This document shows positions 7,886 through 16,772 of a stretch of 64,000 nucleotides of DNA, one piece after another (position 1 is the stretch's first letter; the number at the start of each line of letters is the position of its first letter). This DNA comes from Kineosporiaceae bacterium. Its GTDB lineage: Bacteria > Actinomycetota > Actinomycetes > Actinomycetales > Kineosporiaceae. Under the pieces are notes generated by a model that saw only the letters and a list, made by a program, of their open reading frames with translations, was not told the DNA's origin and searched no databases. The stretch is from the NCBI GenBank assembly GCA_016713225.1, contig JADJPO010000001.1:372001-436000 (forward strand). The letters run 5' to 3'. The translations under genes were made by a program, and so were the position numbers.

Positions 7886-9412
7886 GTGCGTATCGGTGTA
7901 CCACGTGAATCACGCCCGGGGGAGACGCTGGTCGCCGCGACAGCGAAGACCGCCGCCCAACTCGTGGCCCTGGGCTACGAGGTGGTCGTCGAGGCCGGTG
8001 CCGGCAACCTGGCCGATCAGCACGATGCCGCCTACACCGATGCCGGTATCGGGATCGGCACTGCTGAGCAGGTGTGGTCCAGCGACATCGTGATCAAGGT
8101 CAATGCCCCGACGGACGCCGAGATCGCGCGGCTGCGCCCCGGCGCCACGGTGGTCTCGTTGATGGCACCAGGACGCAGCCCCGAGTTGCTGGCCGCCCTG
8201 CAGGCCCGCGGCGTCACCGGCCTGGCGATGGACGCCGTCCCGCGCATCTCGCGCGCGCAGTCGATGGACGTGCTCTCGTCGATGGCCAACGTGGCCGGCT
8301 ATCGCGCCGTGATCGAGGCCGCCCACGAGTTCCACCGCCAGTTCACCGGCCAGGTCACCGCGGCCGGCAAGGTGCCCCCGGCCCGCGTGTTCGTGGTCGG
8401 TGCCGGGGTGGCCGGTCTGGCCGCGATCGGTGCCGCCGGGTCGATGGGTGCCATCGTGCGGGCCTTCGACGTCCGCCCCGAGGTGGCCGAGCAGGTCGAG
8501 TCGATGGGCGCCCAGTTCGTCACCATCGACATGGAACAAGAGGTCAGCGCCGACGGCTACGCCAAGGAGATGACCGCCGACCAGGAGCGGCTCACCGCCG
8601 TGATGTACGACGAGGAGGCCGCCAAGGCCGACATCGTCATCACCACGGCGCTGATCCCCGGGCGCCCGGCGCCCAAGCTGATCCGGGCCGAGACGGTGGC
8701 CAAGATGGACCACGGATCGGTGATCGTCGACATGGCCGCCGCCAACGGGGGCAACTGCGACCTGACCGTGACCGACCAGAAGGTGGTCACCGACAACCAG
8801 GTCACGATCCTCGGCTACGCCGACCTGGCCAGCCGGCTGCCGGCGCAGACCTCACAGCTGTACGGCACCAACATCGTCAATCTGTTCAAGCTGCTGACGC
8901 CGGAGAAGAACGGCGAGCTGACGCTCGACCTGGACGACGTCGTCGTCCGCGGCCTGACCGTGGTGCACAACGGCACCAGCCTGTGGCCGCCACCACCGGT
9001 TCAGGTGTCGGCGGCACCCGCTGCCGCTGTGGCCGCGGTGGTGGCCAAAGAGCCTGCACCACCACCGGATCCGCGCCGCAAGGTCGTCGGTGGTGCGCTC
9101 GCCGCGCTGCTGTTCGCCGTCCTGGCCACGTTCTCGCCGACGGCCTTCCTCGGTCACTTCACGGTCTTCGCGCTGGCGGTCTTCGTCGGGTTCTACGTCA
9201 TCTCGAACGTGGCCCACGCATTGCACACCCCGCTGATGTCCGAGACCAACGCGATCTCGGGCATCATCCTGGTCGGCGGTCTGCTGCAGGTGGGTAGCGA
9301 CAACCTCGCGATCACCGTCCTCGCCGTGATCGCCGTCCTGGTGGCCAGCATCAACATCTTCGGTGGCTTCCTGGTGACCTCCCGCATGCTGCAGATGTTC
9401 AGGAAGGACTGA
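7886..9412 (+). CDS. pntA: Proton-translocating NAD(P) transhydrogenase, alpha subunit
   Basis: The subunit binds NAD(H) and, with PntB, couples hydride transfer from NADH to NADP+ to proton flow across the membrane. The 508-aa protein has the alanine-dehydrogenase-like domain I (starts MRIGVPRESRPGETLVA; nucleotide loop VFVVGAGVAGLAAIGAAGS). An Ala/Pro linker follows at about residues 370-400, then about four C-terminal transmembrane helices. It is thus the one-piece PntA form rather than split PntAA/PntAB. GTG 7886 has a strong GGAGG at 7876-7880. pntB follows after 3 bp. Confidence 0.96.
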   Translation: MRIGVPRESRPGETLVAATAKTAAQLVALGYEVVVEAGAGNLADQHDAAYTDAGIGIGTAEQVWSSDIVIKVNAPTDAEIARLRPGATVVSLMAPGRSPELLAALQARGVTGLAMDAVPRISRAQSMDVLSSMANVAGYRAVIEAAHEFHRQFTGQVTAAGKVPPARVFVVGAGVAGLAAIGAAGSMGAIVRAFDVRPEVAEQVESMGAQFVTIDMEQEVSADGYAKEMTADQERLTAVMYDEEAAKADIVITTALIPGRPAPKLIRAETVAKMDHGSVIVDMAAANGGNCDLTVTDQKVVTDNQVTILGYADLASRLPAQTSQLYGTNIVNLFKLLTPEKNGELTLDLDDVVVRGLTVVHNGTSLWPPPPVQVSAAPAAAVAAVVAKEPAPPPDPRRKVVGGALAALLFAVLATFSPTAFLGHFTVFALAVFVGFYVISNVAHALHTPLMSETNAISGIILVGGLLQVGSDNLAITVLAVIAVLVASINIFGGFLVTSRMLQMFRKD

Positions 9413-9415
9413 GTC

Positions 9416-10894
9416 ATGGCCATCCTGACCACCGCACAGCTCGCCGCCGAGGCGGCCGCGTCCGACGGCAAGCTCACCGGACTGGTGACGGCCGCCTACA
9501 TCATCGCCGGGGTGTTGTTCGTGCTCGCCCTGGGTGGACTGTCCAAGCACGAGACCGCCGAGCGCGGCAATGCGCTCGGCATGACGGGCATGGGCCTCGC
9601 CCTGGTGGCCACCATCGCCCTGGCGTTGCGGGACAGTCAGCGTCCGACGGCCGTGACCATCACCCTGATCGCCGTCCCGATGCTCATCGGTCTGGCCATC
9701 GGGTCGTGGCGGGCCAGGACGGTCGAGATGACCGGTATGCCGCAACTGGTGGCCATGCTGCACAGCTTCGTCGGTATCGCGGCCGTGCTGGTGGGGTACA
9801 ACTCCTACCTCGAGGCCGACCACGCCGCGACCGACGCTATGGCCTACATCCACTCCGTCGAGGTGTTCCTCGGGGTGTTCATCGGTGCGGTGACCTTCAC
9901 CGGTTCGATCGTGGCCTGGGCCAAGCTGAGTGCGCGGATGAAGTCCTCGCCGTTGGCCCTGCCCGGCCGTCACGTGCTGAACCTGGGGATCATCCTCGGT
10001 TCGGTCGCCCTGATGATCTGGTTCATGAACGACCACTCGGTCGGTGACCTGCCGCGAGGGCTCATCCCGCTGGGGATCATGACCGTGCTGGCGCTGTTCC
10101 TCGGCTTCCACCTGGTGGCCGCGATCGGCGGCGGCGACATGCCCGTGGTGGTCTCGATGCTGAACAGCTACTCGGGCTGGGCGGCCGCGGCAGCCGGGTT
10201 CATGCTGAACAACGACCTGCTGATCATCACCGGCTCGTTGGTCGGGTCCTCCGGTGCGATCCTGAGCTACATCATGTGCCAGGCCATGAACCGCTCGTTC
10301 ATCTCGGTCATCGCCGGTGGGTTCGGTTCGGACGGCGCGGTGACCGGTGAGGCTCGTGACTACGGTGAGCACCGCGAGATCAACGCCGAGGGTGCGGCCG
10401 AGATGTTGTTGGCGGCGCGGACGGTCGTGATCACCCCCGGCTACGGCATGGCGGTGGCACAGGCCCAGTACCCCGTGGCCGAGCTGACCTCGAAGCTGCG
10501 CGCCAAGGGCATCACCGTCCGGTTCGGCATCCACCCCGTCGCCGGTCGCCTGCCCGGGCACATGAACGTGCTGCTGGCCGAGGCCAAGGTGCCCTACGAC
10601 ATCGTGCTCGAGATGGACGAGATCAACGACGACTTCGACGACACCGACGTGGTGCTGGTGATCGGCGCCAACGACACCGTCAACCCGGCCGCGCTGGAGG
10701 AGCCGGGCAGCCCGATCGCGGGCATGCCGGTGCTCGAGGTGTGGAAGGCACGCGACGTCATCGTGTTCAAGCGGTCGATGGCCACCGGCTACGCCGGCGT
10801 CCAGAACCCGTTGTTCTTCAAGGAGAACAGCCAGATGCTGTTCGGCGACGCCAAGGTGCGCGTCGAGGACATCGTCCGGCACCTCAGCGCCTGA
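9416..10894 (+). CDS. pntB: Proton-translocating NAD(P) transhydrogenase, beta subunit
   Basis: The 492-aa partner of PntA has about eight to nine N-terminal membrane helices (domain II), then the NADP(H)-binding domain III. Visible in domain III are VVITPGYGMAVAQAQ, GIHPVAGRLPGHMNVLLAEA, DVVLVIGANDTVNPAA and the terminal KRSMATGYAGVQNPLFF. These are the conserved NADP-binding stretches of the family. Length is usual. It forms an operon with pntA and ends facing the GT87 gene, overlapping it by 11 bp on the opposite strand. Confidence 0.97.
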   Translation: MAILTTAQLAAEAAASDGKLTGLVTAAYIIAGVLFVLALGGLSKHETAERGNALGMTGMGLALVATIALALRDSQRPTAVTITLIAVPMLIGLAIGSWRARTVEMTGMPQLVAMLHSFVGIAAVLVGYNSYLEADHAATDAMAYIHSVEVFLGVFIGAVTFTGSIVAWAKLSARMKSSPLALPGRHVLNLGIILGSVALMIWFMNDHSVGDLPRGLIPLGIMTVLALFLGFHLVAAIGGGDMPVVVSMLNSYSGWAAAAAGFMLNNDLLIITGSLVGSSGAILSYIMCQAMNRSFISVIAGGFGSDGAVTGEARDYGEHREINAEGAAEMLLAARTVVITPGYGMAVAQAQYPVAELTSKLRAKGITVRFGIHPVAGRLPGHMNVLLAEAKVPYDIVLEMDEINDDFDDTDVVLVIGANDTVNPAALEEPGSPIAGMPVLEVWKARDVIVFKRSMATGYAGVQNPLFFKENSQMLFGDAKVRVEDIVRHLSA

Positions 10895-12287
10895 TCGCGG
10901 CCGGACGACTCGAGGACCGCGAGGACCGAGAGAACCGGGAGGACCAGGCCAACCAGGCCAGGGCGATGCCGTAGGTGATCGCTGCCGTGACGCTGACCGA
11001 CCATCCCAGGGACGGCGCCAGGTAGGCCGGGTAGGCGGCTGCCGCGAGGGCCAGCCAGGGTGCGCGCCCGTCCAGCGCCACCAGCGGGACGAGCAGCAGG
11101 GCATACCAGGGGTAGCTGATACCGACCAGGGCGAAGGCGAGCCCGACGAGGATCATCGCCCCGGTCCAGGGCCGGTCCGGGGTCGACCGCACCAGCACCC
11201 AGCCCGCGATCGCGACCAGGGCCAGGACGCCGGCCACGACGGAGCTCGGCCCGGGAAAGACCGGATGCAGCAAGGGAAAGCGGGTCCGGCCGTCGAACCC
11301 TTCCTCGGGCAGATAGCCGGGCAGGAACCCCAGCACCCGAGTGCCGACCGTGACCAGGTGAGGCAGGTAGGTCGCCGCGAGAGTGGTCAGGGCCACGATC
11401 ACCACGGTGCCCGGGGCGCGCAGACGACGCCGCAGGATCGCCATCGGCCGCATTCCGGTGTCCGCTGATCGTGCCGCAGCCAAGGGGACCAGCAGCAACA
11501 CCGGCAGCAGTTTGGTGGCGATGGCCAGTCCGATCAGCACGCCGCCGCGCACTCGCCGACCGTCGGTCACCGCGGTCAGGGCGAGCACGACGAGCAGCGA
11601 GGCCAGGACGTCGACGTGGGCGTTGCCGCCGGTCTCGAGCACCACCGTCGGGCACCACGCCCACAGCACCGCCTGCCGTGGATCCCCCCGGCGCCGCAGC
11701 AGCCGGATCAGCGCCAGCGTGGTGGCCGTCGCGAGGGCGGCCGCCAGGAGTTGCCAGGTGCGTTCCCGGCCGCCGTCGGGTCCCAGCGGGCGGGTCAGCA
11801 GGTGCACCGCAGTGAACTCGGCCTGGGCCACCGGCGGGTAGATCGTGGGTGAGGTCGGGTGGTTCAGCCTGGTGCACACCGGCGTCCGGTCGGCGCACTC
11901 GGTGGGGAACAGCCATGGGGTGCGTAGGTCGGCGAGGGCATCGTCGGTGGGGGTGAAGCGATACGGCGAGATGCCGGCCGCCTGCACCCGGCCATCCCAG
12001 GCGTAGCGGAAGAAGTCGTCGGTCAGGCGCGGCGGCGAGCTCAGGGCGATGACCTGCAGGGCGATGCCGCCCCCCACGATCAGGGCCGTCGCCGTCCGTC
12101 CCGTCAGCCGGCGCACGCCCCAGGCGCCCAGGGCGAACGCGACCCAGGCGAGCCCGATCGAGCCGGCCAATCGCCATCGGCCGCTGCCGGCATCACCGGC
12201 CAGAACGGTCAGCCGGACCGCCACCCCCGACAGCAGAAGGCCACTCACGGCCGGCATCAGGGCCTGGCGAGGACGGAGGCGCACCAC
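10884..12287 (-). CDS. GT87-like polytopic membrane glycosyltransferase
   Basis: The 467-aa protein has about ten to twelve hydrophobic helices. The motif RLTDDFFRYAWDGRVQAAGISPYRF lies near residues 87-110; the aspartates on this first periplasmic loop are typical of polyprenyl-phosphate-mannose-dependent (GT-C fold) transferases. NHPTSPTIYPPVAQ and FPLLHPVFPGPSS follow. It would move a mannose-like sugar from a lipid carrier to an outside acceptor; the acceptor is unknown. The start is GTG 12287, with ATG 12257 also possible. It is divergent from the molybdoenzyme gene across a 97-bp region containing a motif shared with the response-regulator promoter. Confidence 0.8.
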   Translation of the reverse strand: MVRLRPRQALMPAVSGLLLSGVAVRLTVLAGDAGSGRWRLAGSIGLAWVAFALGAWGVRRLTGRTATALIVGGGIALQVIALSSPPRLTDDFFRYAWDGRVQAAGISPYRFTPTDDALADLRTPWLFPTECADRTPVCTRLNHPTSPTIYPPVAQAEFTAVHLLTRPLGPDGGRERTWQLLAAALATATTLALIRLLRRRGDPRQAVLWAWCPTVVLETGGNAHVDVLASLLVVLALTAVTDGRRVRGGVLIGLAIATKLLPVLLLVPLAAARSADTGMRPMAILRRRLRAPGTVVIVALTTLAATYLPHLVTVGTRVLGFLPGYLPEEGFDGRTRFPLLHPVFPGPSSVVAGVLALVAIAGWVLVRSTPDRPWTGAMILVGLAFALVGISYPWYALLLVPLVALDGRAPWLALAAAAYPAYLAPSLGWSVSVTAAITYGIALAWLAWSSRFSRSSRSSSRPAAIRR

Positions 12288-12338
12288 CTCACTGTGGTGG
12301 GCGGAGCCGGTCGTCGCCAGCGTTCCCGGGCGACGTCA

Positions 12339-12354
12339 GGCTTTCGTAAGCCCT
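12339..12354 (+). promoter_or_regulatory. 16-bp palindromic motif, copy 1
   Basis: GGCTTTCGTAAGCCCT lies in the divergent promoter between the GT87 and molybdoenzyme genes. It agrees at 13 of 16 positions with the motif at 15975-15990 next to the response-regulator gene. It is a candidate binding site for that regulator (inference). Confidence 0.45.
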
Positions 12355-12384
12355 GGTCTCGAGGCCCGCGGTTAGCGTCGTGAT

Positions 12385-13554
12385 GTGTCCCTTCCCGATC
12401 GCCTCGCCTCGGCGGTGCGCCAGGTCCGCACCGACGTGGTGCACCCGCTGGACGAGCCGTTCCCGCCCGGCGCCCACGACACCCGCAGCGCTCTGACCGT
12501 GGGACGCCTGCTGGGCGTGGCGATCGGCACGGCCTTCGTCACCGGCATGATCAGCCACCTGCACCAGCATCCGATCGGGTGGCTCGAGCTGCCGAGTCGC
12601 CCGGTGTGGGGGTATCGGTTCACACAGGGCCTTCACGTGGCATCAGGGATCGCCGCCGTCCCGCTGCTGTTGGCCAAGCTGTGGGTGGTCTACCGACGAC
12701 TGTTCACGTGGCCGCCGGTGCGTTCGGCGAGCCATGGCCTCGAGCGCCTGCTCCTGGTACCGCTGGTCGCCGGCACCGTGTTCGAACTGGTCAGCGGCCT
12801 GCTGAACGTGGCGCGGTGGTACCCGTGGCCCTTCTTCTTCCCCCGGGTGCACTATGCGGTCGCCTTGATCGTGATGGGCTCGCTTGCGGCCCACCTCGCC
12901 TTCAAGGCCCCCCTGCTGCGCTCACCTCGGCCCGCGGAGCCGCGCCAGGTCGACCCGGTGCCGGACGCCGACCGCCGAGCGCTGCTGGTCGGGTCACTGA
13001 CCGCCGTCGCCGCGGTGAGCCTGGCCACGGTGGGTCAGAGCGTGACCTGGCTGCGGGGAATCTCGCTGCTCGCTCCCCGCGATCCGCTGGACGGACCCCA
13101 GGGTCTGGCCGTGAACCGGACCGCCGCGGTGGCGGGGATCGCCTCTCGGGCAACCGATCCCGCGTGGCGGCTGCGCGTGGTCGGTGCGCGCACCCTGGAG
13201 TTGTCGCTGGCCGAGCTGGCGGCGCTGCCCCAGGTGACCGCCCGGCTGCCCATGGCCTGTGTCGAGGGCTGGAGCGCGGACGCCGAGTGGACGGGCATCC
13301 CGCTGCGCACCGTGCTGGAACTGGCCGGCGTGCCGACCGGGGTCCACCTGCGGGCGGTCTCGCTGGAGCAGAACTGGCTCTATGCCACCTCACCGCTCAA
13401 CCCGGCCCAGGCATGGGACCCGTTGACCCTGTTGGCGTTACGCCTGAACGGACAACCGTTGGACCTGGATCACGGCTACCCGCTGCGGCTGATCGGGCCC
13501 AATCGCCCCGGGGTGCAGCAGACCAAGTGGCTCAGTCGGATCGAGCCGGCGTGA
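12385..13554 (+). CDS. Membrane molybdopterin-dependent oxidoreductase (cytochrome b561-like region plus sulfite-oxidase-fold domain)
   Basis: The 389-aa protein has four to five N-terminal helices (residues about 35-175) with several histidines, including the HV in GLHVASG and the HY in RVHYAVA, as in cytochrome b561-type heme proteins. A further helix lies at about 200-220. A molybdopterin-binding domain of the sulfite oxidase/YedY fold follows, with Cys292 in MACVEGWS as probable Mo ligand and DHGYPLRLIGPNR near the end. Such fusions probably pass electrons between a substrate and the quinone pool; the substrate is unknown. GTG 12385 is the start. The stop overlaps the next start (GTGA), so the two are co-translated. 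Confidence 0.85.
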   Translation: MSLPDRLASAVRQVRTDVVHPLDEPFPPGAHDTRSALTVGRLLGVAIGTAFVTGMISHLHQHPIGWLELPSRPVWGYRFTQGLHVASGIAAVPLLLAKLWVVYRRLFTWPPVRSASHGLERLLLVPLVAGTVFELVSGLLNVARWYPWPFFFPRVHYAVALIVMGSLAAHLAFKAPLLRSPRPAEPRQVDPVPDADRRALLVGSLTAVAAVSLATVGQSVTWLRGISLLAPRDPLDGPQGLAVNRTAAVAGIASRATDPAWRLRVVGARTLELSLAELAALPQVTARLPMACVEGWSADAEWTGIPLRTVLELAGVPTGVHLRAVSLEQNWLYATSPLNPAQAWDPLTLLALRLNGQPLDLDHGYPLRLIGPNRPGVQQTKWLSRIEPA

Positions 13555-13886
13555 GCGCCGACCGCGATCGAGAACCCGCCCCGGCGGAGGCCGAGGCGCC
13601 GGGACCAGGCCGGTGGGCGCTGGTGAGTGTCGGCGTCCTGCTCATCGGCGCCGGCCTCTGGCAACTGGTGATCAGCGCACCGAGTGCCACTCATCCCGTG
13701 GCTGCTGCAGTGTGGCTCGCCGGCGGATTGCTGGCCCACGATGCGGTGCTGGCGCCGCTGGCACTGCTGGTGGGTGTGGCAGTGGCCCGGATTCCGGACC
13801 GGAGGTGGCGGCGGGCACTCGGCATCGCGCTGTTGGTGTCGGTGAGTCTGGCCCTGCTGGCCGCGCCGCCGTTGCTGCGTCCGTGA
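13551..13886 (+). CDS. Small membrane protein following the molybdoenzyme
   Basis: The 111-aa protein has a short charged, Pro/Ala-rich N-terminus and three hydrophobic segments (residues about 22-40, 45-70, 80-105). GTG 13551 overlaps the molybdoenzyme stop by four bases, so the two are almost certainly made together. It could be a membrane anchor or electron-transfer partner. I do not recognise a named family. Confidence 0.75.
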   Translation: MSADRDREPAPAEAEAPGPGRWALVSVGVLLIGAGLWQLVISAPSATHPVAAAVWLAGGLLAHDAVLAPLALLVGVAVARIPDRRWRRALGIALLVSVSLALLAAPPLLRP

Positions 13887-13925
13887 CCACGCCCGTCGGG
13901 GAAACGGGCCGGCTACCCGACAAAC

Positions 13926-13946
13926 GTGCACGGATTGCATGATCAC
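13926..13946 (+). repeat. 21-bp dispersed repeat, single copy
   Basis: A G followed by TGCACGGATTGCATGATCAC. Four more exact copies are at 34598-34618, 34628-34648 (both inverted), 34802-34822 and 34832-34852. This copy lies between two convergent genes. Confidence 0.75.
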
Positions 13947-13968
13947 CAAGGGGTGGGTGGAACGCGCC

Positions 13969-14607
13969 TCAGGGGCGGCGCAGGGTCAGCACTCGCCGTC
14001 CGTCCTGCTGCCAATCGCCGCAGACCTGCCACTGCGTCGCGGCAGCCAGGTGGCTCAGGGCGGCGGCCCCGACGACAGCCCAGGGGAACGCCGGCCCGAA
14101 GGTGCCGTTCGGGCACCGCACCCGGCTCATGCCGCGATGATCGATCTCGGTCGTACTCACCTCGACGACCGCTGCACCTCCGGGGGCCAGGATCTCGGTG
14201 AGGCGTCGCAGCAGGCGCGCCGGGTCGCCACCGATGCCGATGTTGCCGTCGGCCAGCACCGCCCAGGGCCAGCGACCCTCACCGGGGATCGGGGCGAAGA
14301 CGTCGCGTCGCAGCGCAGCGCCACCCAGAGCCCGGGTGCTGATCACCGCTTCGAGGGAGATGTCGATGCCCAGGGACGGCACCCCGTGTGCGGTGAGGGC
14401 GGCGATCAACCGGCCAGGGCCGCATCCCACGTCCAGCGTGGGTTCGGTGCAGCCCGCCAGCAGCCGCCGATCGGCTGCGTCGGCCTCGCGCAACCACCTG
14501 GTCACCCGATGACGCTCCACCAGGACGTCGCCGTGATGCACCTCGACCCAGCCGTGATCGTCACGAACCGAGGTGAAGTGGTGCAGTTCGGCCGCGACGG
14601 CGATCAC
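13969..14607 (-). CDS. Class I SAM-dependent methyltransferase
   Basis: The 212-aa protein has the SAM-binding motif LDVGCGPGRLIAALTAHG near residue 58, the acidic end of strand 2 (LGIDIS) and a motif-II-like WAVLADGNIGIGGDP. The substrate is unknown. Its start overlaps the stop of the upstream DUF2064 gene by four bases, so with the GT2 gene they form a three-gene operon (GT2, DUF2064, methyltransferase). Similar trios sit beside molybdoenzyme and GT87 genes in other actinobacteria, as far as I recall. Confidence 0.85.
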   Translation of the reverse strand: MIAVAAELHHFTSVRDDHGWVEVHHGDVLVERHRVTRWLREADAADRRLLAGCTEPTLDVGCGPGRLIAALTAHGVPSLGIDISLEAVISTRALGGAALRRDVFAPIPGEGRWPWAVLADGNIGIGGDPARLLRRLTEILAPGGAAVVEVSTTEIDHRGMSRVRCPNGTFGPAFPWAVVGAAALSHLAAATQWQVCGDWQQDGRRVLTLRRP

Positions 14608-15224
14608 CGGCCGGCTCGAAGCTGCTCGACCAGCCGAGAGAACCGGAGGTGGGGTGCCTGGCGCGCCACGGCGACGGCGTCCACGCCCTCGTCGACATCA
14701 CGTAGCACGGCAAGATCGCGAACTCGTAATCCGCCGGCCAGCAATCGATCTCGGGTGAGGCGGCCGGTCTGCGGAGTCGACATCGGCACGCCGTCCAGGA
14801 CCCGACGGGCATCGCGGCGCGGGTGACGCAGCCCCAGCACCCACCACCCGCCGTCCACGGCGGCACCGAACCATGCCTCGACTGGGTCATCGAGGTGCAG
14901 TTGGATCGCCTGCGGTGCCAGTTGGGGGGTGTCCATGCCGACCAGAACGGCAGGGCCGATGGCCGTCTCGAAGGCCGCGATCAGCCGGTCGGTGTGGCTG
15001 CCGGTGGCCTGGGGAATGACCCGAAAACCCCGAGTCGACAGTGAGTCGGGCAATTCCTGGACATCCCCGTCGAGGACCAGCACCCGATCGGTCACCGTGG
15101 CTCGGCGGACCGCGTCGAGGGTATCCGTCAGCGCGGCCGCCGCCAGTTGCGCGGCGCCCTGGGGGCCGAAGGTGGGGATCAGCCGGGTCTTGCTGTGCCC
15201 AGGGCGAGGCACCTTCGCCAGCAC
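14604..15224 (-). CDS. DUF2064/TIGR04282-family sugar or nucleotidyl transferase
   Basis: The 206-aa protein has a GT-A fold related to CofC/MobA nucleotidyltransferases. MLAKVPRPGHSKTRL at the start is the family's nucleotide-binding motif; VLVGMDTPQLAP supplies the DxD-like metal site and FGAAVDGGWWVLGL the family's DGGY-like motif. GTG 15224 is the first usual start codon after an in-frame TGA (the GT2 stop). Homologues usually begin three to five residues earlier, so initiation at an upstream CTG cannot be excluded. It lies in an operon with GT2 and the methyltransferase. Substrate unknown. Confidence 0.85.
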   Translation of the reverse strand: MLAKVPRPGHSKTRLIPTFGPQGAAQLAAAALTDTLDAVRRATVTDRVLVLDGDVQELPDSLSTRGFRVIPQATGSHTDRLIAAFETAIGPAVLVGMDTPQLAPQAIQLHLDDPVEAWFGAAVDGGWWVLGLRHPRRDARRVLDGVPMSTPQTGRLTRDRLLAGGLRVRDLAVLRDVDEGVDAVAVARQAPHLRFSRLVEQLRAGR

Positions 15225-15269
15225 CAGGGCGGTGAGCGCGGCCGCGGGCTCGCTCGATCTCGACGGCGC

Positions 15270-15944
15270 TCACCGGTGCACCTCGGCCAGCACGCGGCTC
15301 ATGTCCCGCACGGCGCCGAGGGTTCCCCGCAGGGTGCCGGTCACCTTCGAGCGGCCGGTGCGCGGTGCGTAGCGGACGTCGACCTCGGCGATGCGCCACT
15401 CGGCGACGGCGGCCCTTAACACCATCTCCAACGGGTAGCCCGATCGCCGGTCACGAATCCCCAAGGCCAGCAACGATTCTCGTCGGGCGGCGCGCATCGG
15501 ACCCAGATCGTGAACCGGGCTGCCGGTGCGCCGCCGCAGCAGGGTGGCCAGGGCCAGATTCGCCGCTCGGGCATGGACCGGCCAGGCCGTGGCAGTGATC
15601 GGACGCCGTCGCCCGAGCACCAGATCGGCCGTGCCGGTGGCCACCGGGGCCACCACCTTCGTCATCTCCTGTAGGTCGAACGAGGCATCGGCATCGCAGA
15701 ACGCCACGATCGGCGCGGTGGCCGCAGCCAGTCCGGCGGCGCAGGCGGCACCGAAGCCCCGCCGGGGTTCGGTGATCACCATGGCGCCCAGGGCCGCGGC
15801 GACCTCTGCGCTGCCGTCGTCCGAGCCGTTGTCCACCACCAGGGCGCGCATGCCGCGCGGCAGACCGGCGAGCACGATCGGCAGCGCCTCCACCTCGTTG
15901 AGGCAGGGCAGCACGATGTCGACCGCGGCAGGGGGAGCGCTCAC
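15270..15944 (-). CDS. GT2-family glycosyltransferase (dolichyl-phosphate-mannose-synthase-like)
   Basis: The 224-aa protein begins VDIVLPCLNEVEALPIVL, followed by VVDNGSDDGSAEVA, FCDADASFD (the DxD metal site) and the acceptor region GLGIRDRRSGYPLEM-like segment. The family transfers a sugar from a nucleotide donor to polyprenyl phosphate or similar lipids on the cytosolic face. That would fit supplying the lipid-linked sugar used by the GT87 enzyme nearby (inference). It is the first gene of the three-gene minus-strand operon and is divergent from the response regulator across 102 bp with a shared palindrome. Confidence 0.88.
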   Translation of the reverse strand: MSAPPAAVDIVLPCLNEVEALPIVLAGLPRGMRALVVDNGSDDGSAEVAAALGAMVITEPRRGFGAACAAGLAAATAPIVAFCDADASFDLQEMTKVVAPVATGTADLVLGRRRPITATAWPVHARAANLALATLLRRRTGSPVHDLGPMRAARRESLLALGIRDRRSGYPLEMVLRAAVAEWRIAEVDVRYAPRTGRSKVTGTLRGTLGAVRDMSRVLAEVHR

Positions 15945-15974
15945 ACGGCGACGCTAGGTGCACGTGCGCGGCCG

Positions 15975-15990
15975 AGGTCTTACGGAAGAC
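15975..15990 (-). promoter_or_regulatory. 16-bp palindromic motif, copy 2
   Basis: On the minus strand it reads GTCTTCCGTAAGACCT. It matches the motif at 12339-12354 at 13 of 16 positions, including the core CTT-x-CGTAAG. It lies between the divergent GT2 and response-regulator starts, where an autoregulatory site would be expected. Confidence 0.45.
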
Positions 15991-16046
15991 GAACGGCCGA
16001 CCCGGTGGGCCGGAAGCCGGCCGGCCGTGCGCCTACGCTCGACGGC

Positions 16047-16772
16047 ATGACGTCGCGGGTGCTGGTGGTCGAGGACGACGCGACGGTCGCCGAGGTGGTG
16101 CGGACCTACCTGGAGCGGGCAGGGTTGACCATCGATCAGGCGGCCGACGGTGTCACGGCGCTCGCCGTGGCCCAACGCACCAGACCTGATCTGGTGGTGC
16201 TCGACCTGATGCTGCCGGGGCTGAGCGGGCTGGAGGTCTGCAGCCGGCTGCGAGGGTCGCGCCCTGATCTTCCCGTGATCATGCTCACCGCGCTCGGTGA
16301 GGAGAGCGACCGGCTGTTGGGGCTCGAAACAGGCGCCGATGACTATCTGGTCAAGCCGTTCAGCCCGCGCGAGTTGGTGTTGCGCGTGCACTCGGTGCTG
16401 CGGCGCAGCACCCGGACGGCGACCGCGGGGCAGTACACCGACCGGCGGCTCTTCTGTGGTGACCTCGAGGTGGATCTGGCGGCTCGCAGTCTCACCCGCC
16501 AGGGGACACAACTCGCCCTGACGAACCGCGAGTTCGACCTGTTGGTGCACCTGATGTCGCACCCGCGTGAGGTCTTCACCCGAGAACGCCTGATGCACGA
16601 GGTGTGGGGGTGGGACTACGGCGACACCTCGACCGTGACCGTGCACGTGCGGCGGGTGCGCGAGAAGGTCGAACCCGACCCGGCCGCGCCGTCCCGCCTG
16701 GTGACGGTCTGGGGGGTCGGCTATCGCTGGGACGGCGACCCCGCCACCACCGACCCGACCGGGCCGGCGTGA
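16047..16772 (+). CDS. OmpR/PhoB-family response regulator
   Basis: The 241-aa protein has a receiver domain with acidic pocket Glu9-Asp10-Asp11, phospho-acceptor Asp53 (LVVLDLMLPG), the conserved Thr in IMLTA and Lys in VKPFSP. A C-terminal winged helix follows (TNREFDLLVHLM, VFTRERLMHEVWG, TVTVHVRRVREKVE, GVGYRW). ATG 16047 begins at MTSRVLVVEDD. The stop TGA shares a base with the ATG of the kinase gene (TGATG), so the pair is translationally coupled. It probably controls the surrounding cluster through the motifs at 12339 and 15975 (inference). Confidence 0.95.
   Translation: MTSRVLVVEDDATVAEVVRTYLERAGLTIDQAADGVTALAVAQRTRPDLVVLDLMLPGLSGLEVCSRLRGSRPDLPVIMLTALGEESDRLLGLETGADDYLVKPFSPRELVLRVHSVLRRSTRTATAGQYTDRRLFCGDLEVDLAARSLTRQGTQLALTNREFDLLVHLMSHPREVFTRERLMHEVWGWDYGDTSTVTVHVRRVREKVEPDPAAPSRLVTVWGVGYRWDGDPATTDPTGPA

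Noticed and set aside
8852..11104. Very long minus-strand frame opposite pntA/pntB
   Set aside because: His/Gln/Asp-rich shadow of the real plus-strand genes, which carry unmistakable transhydrogenase motifs.
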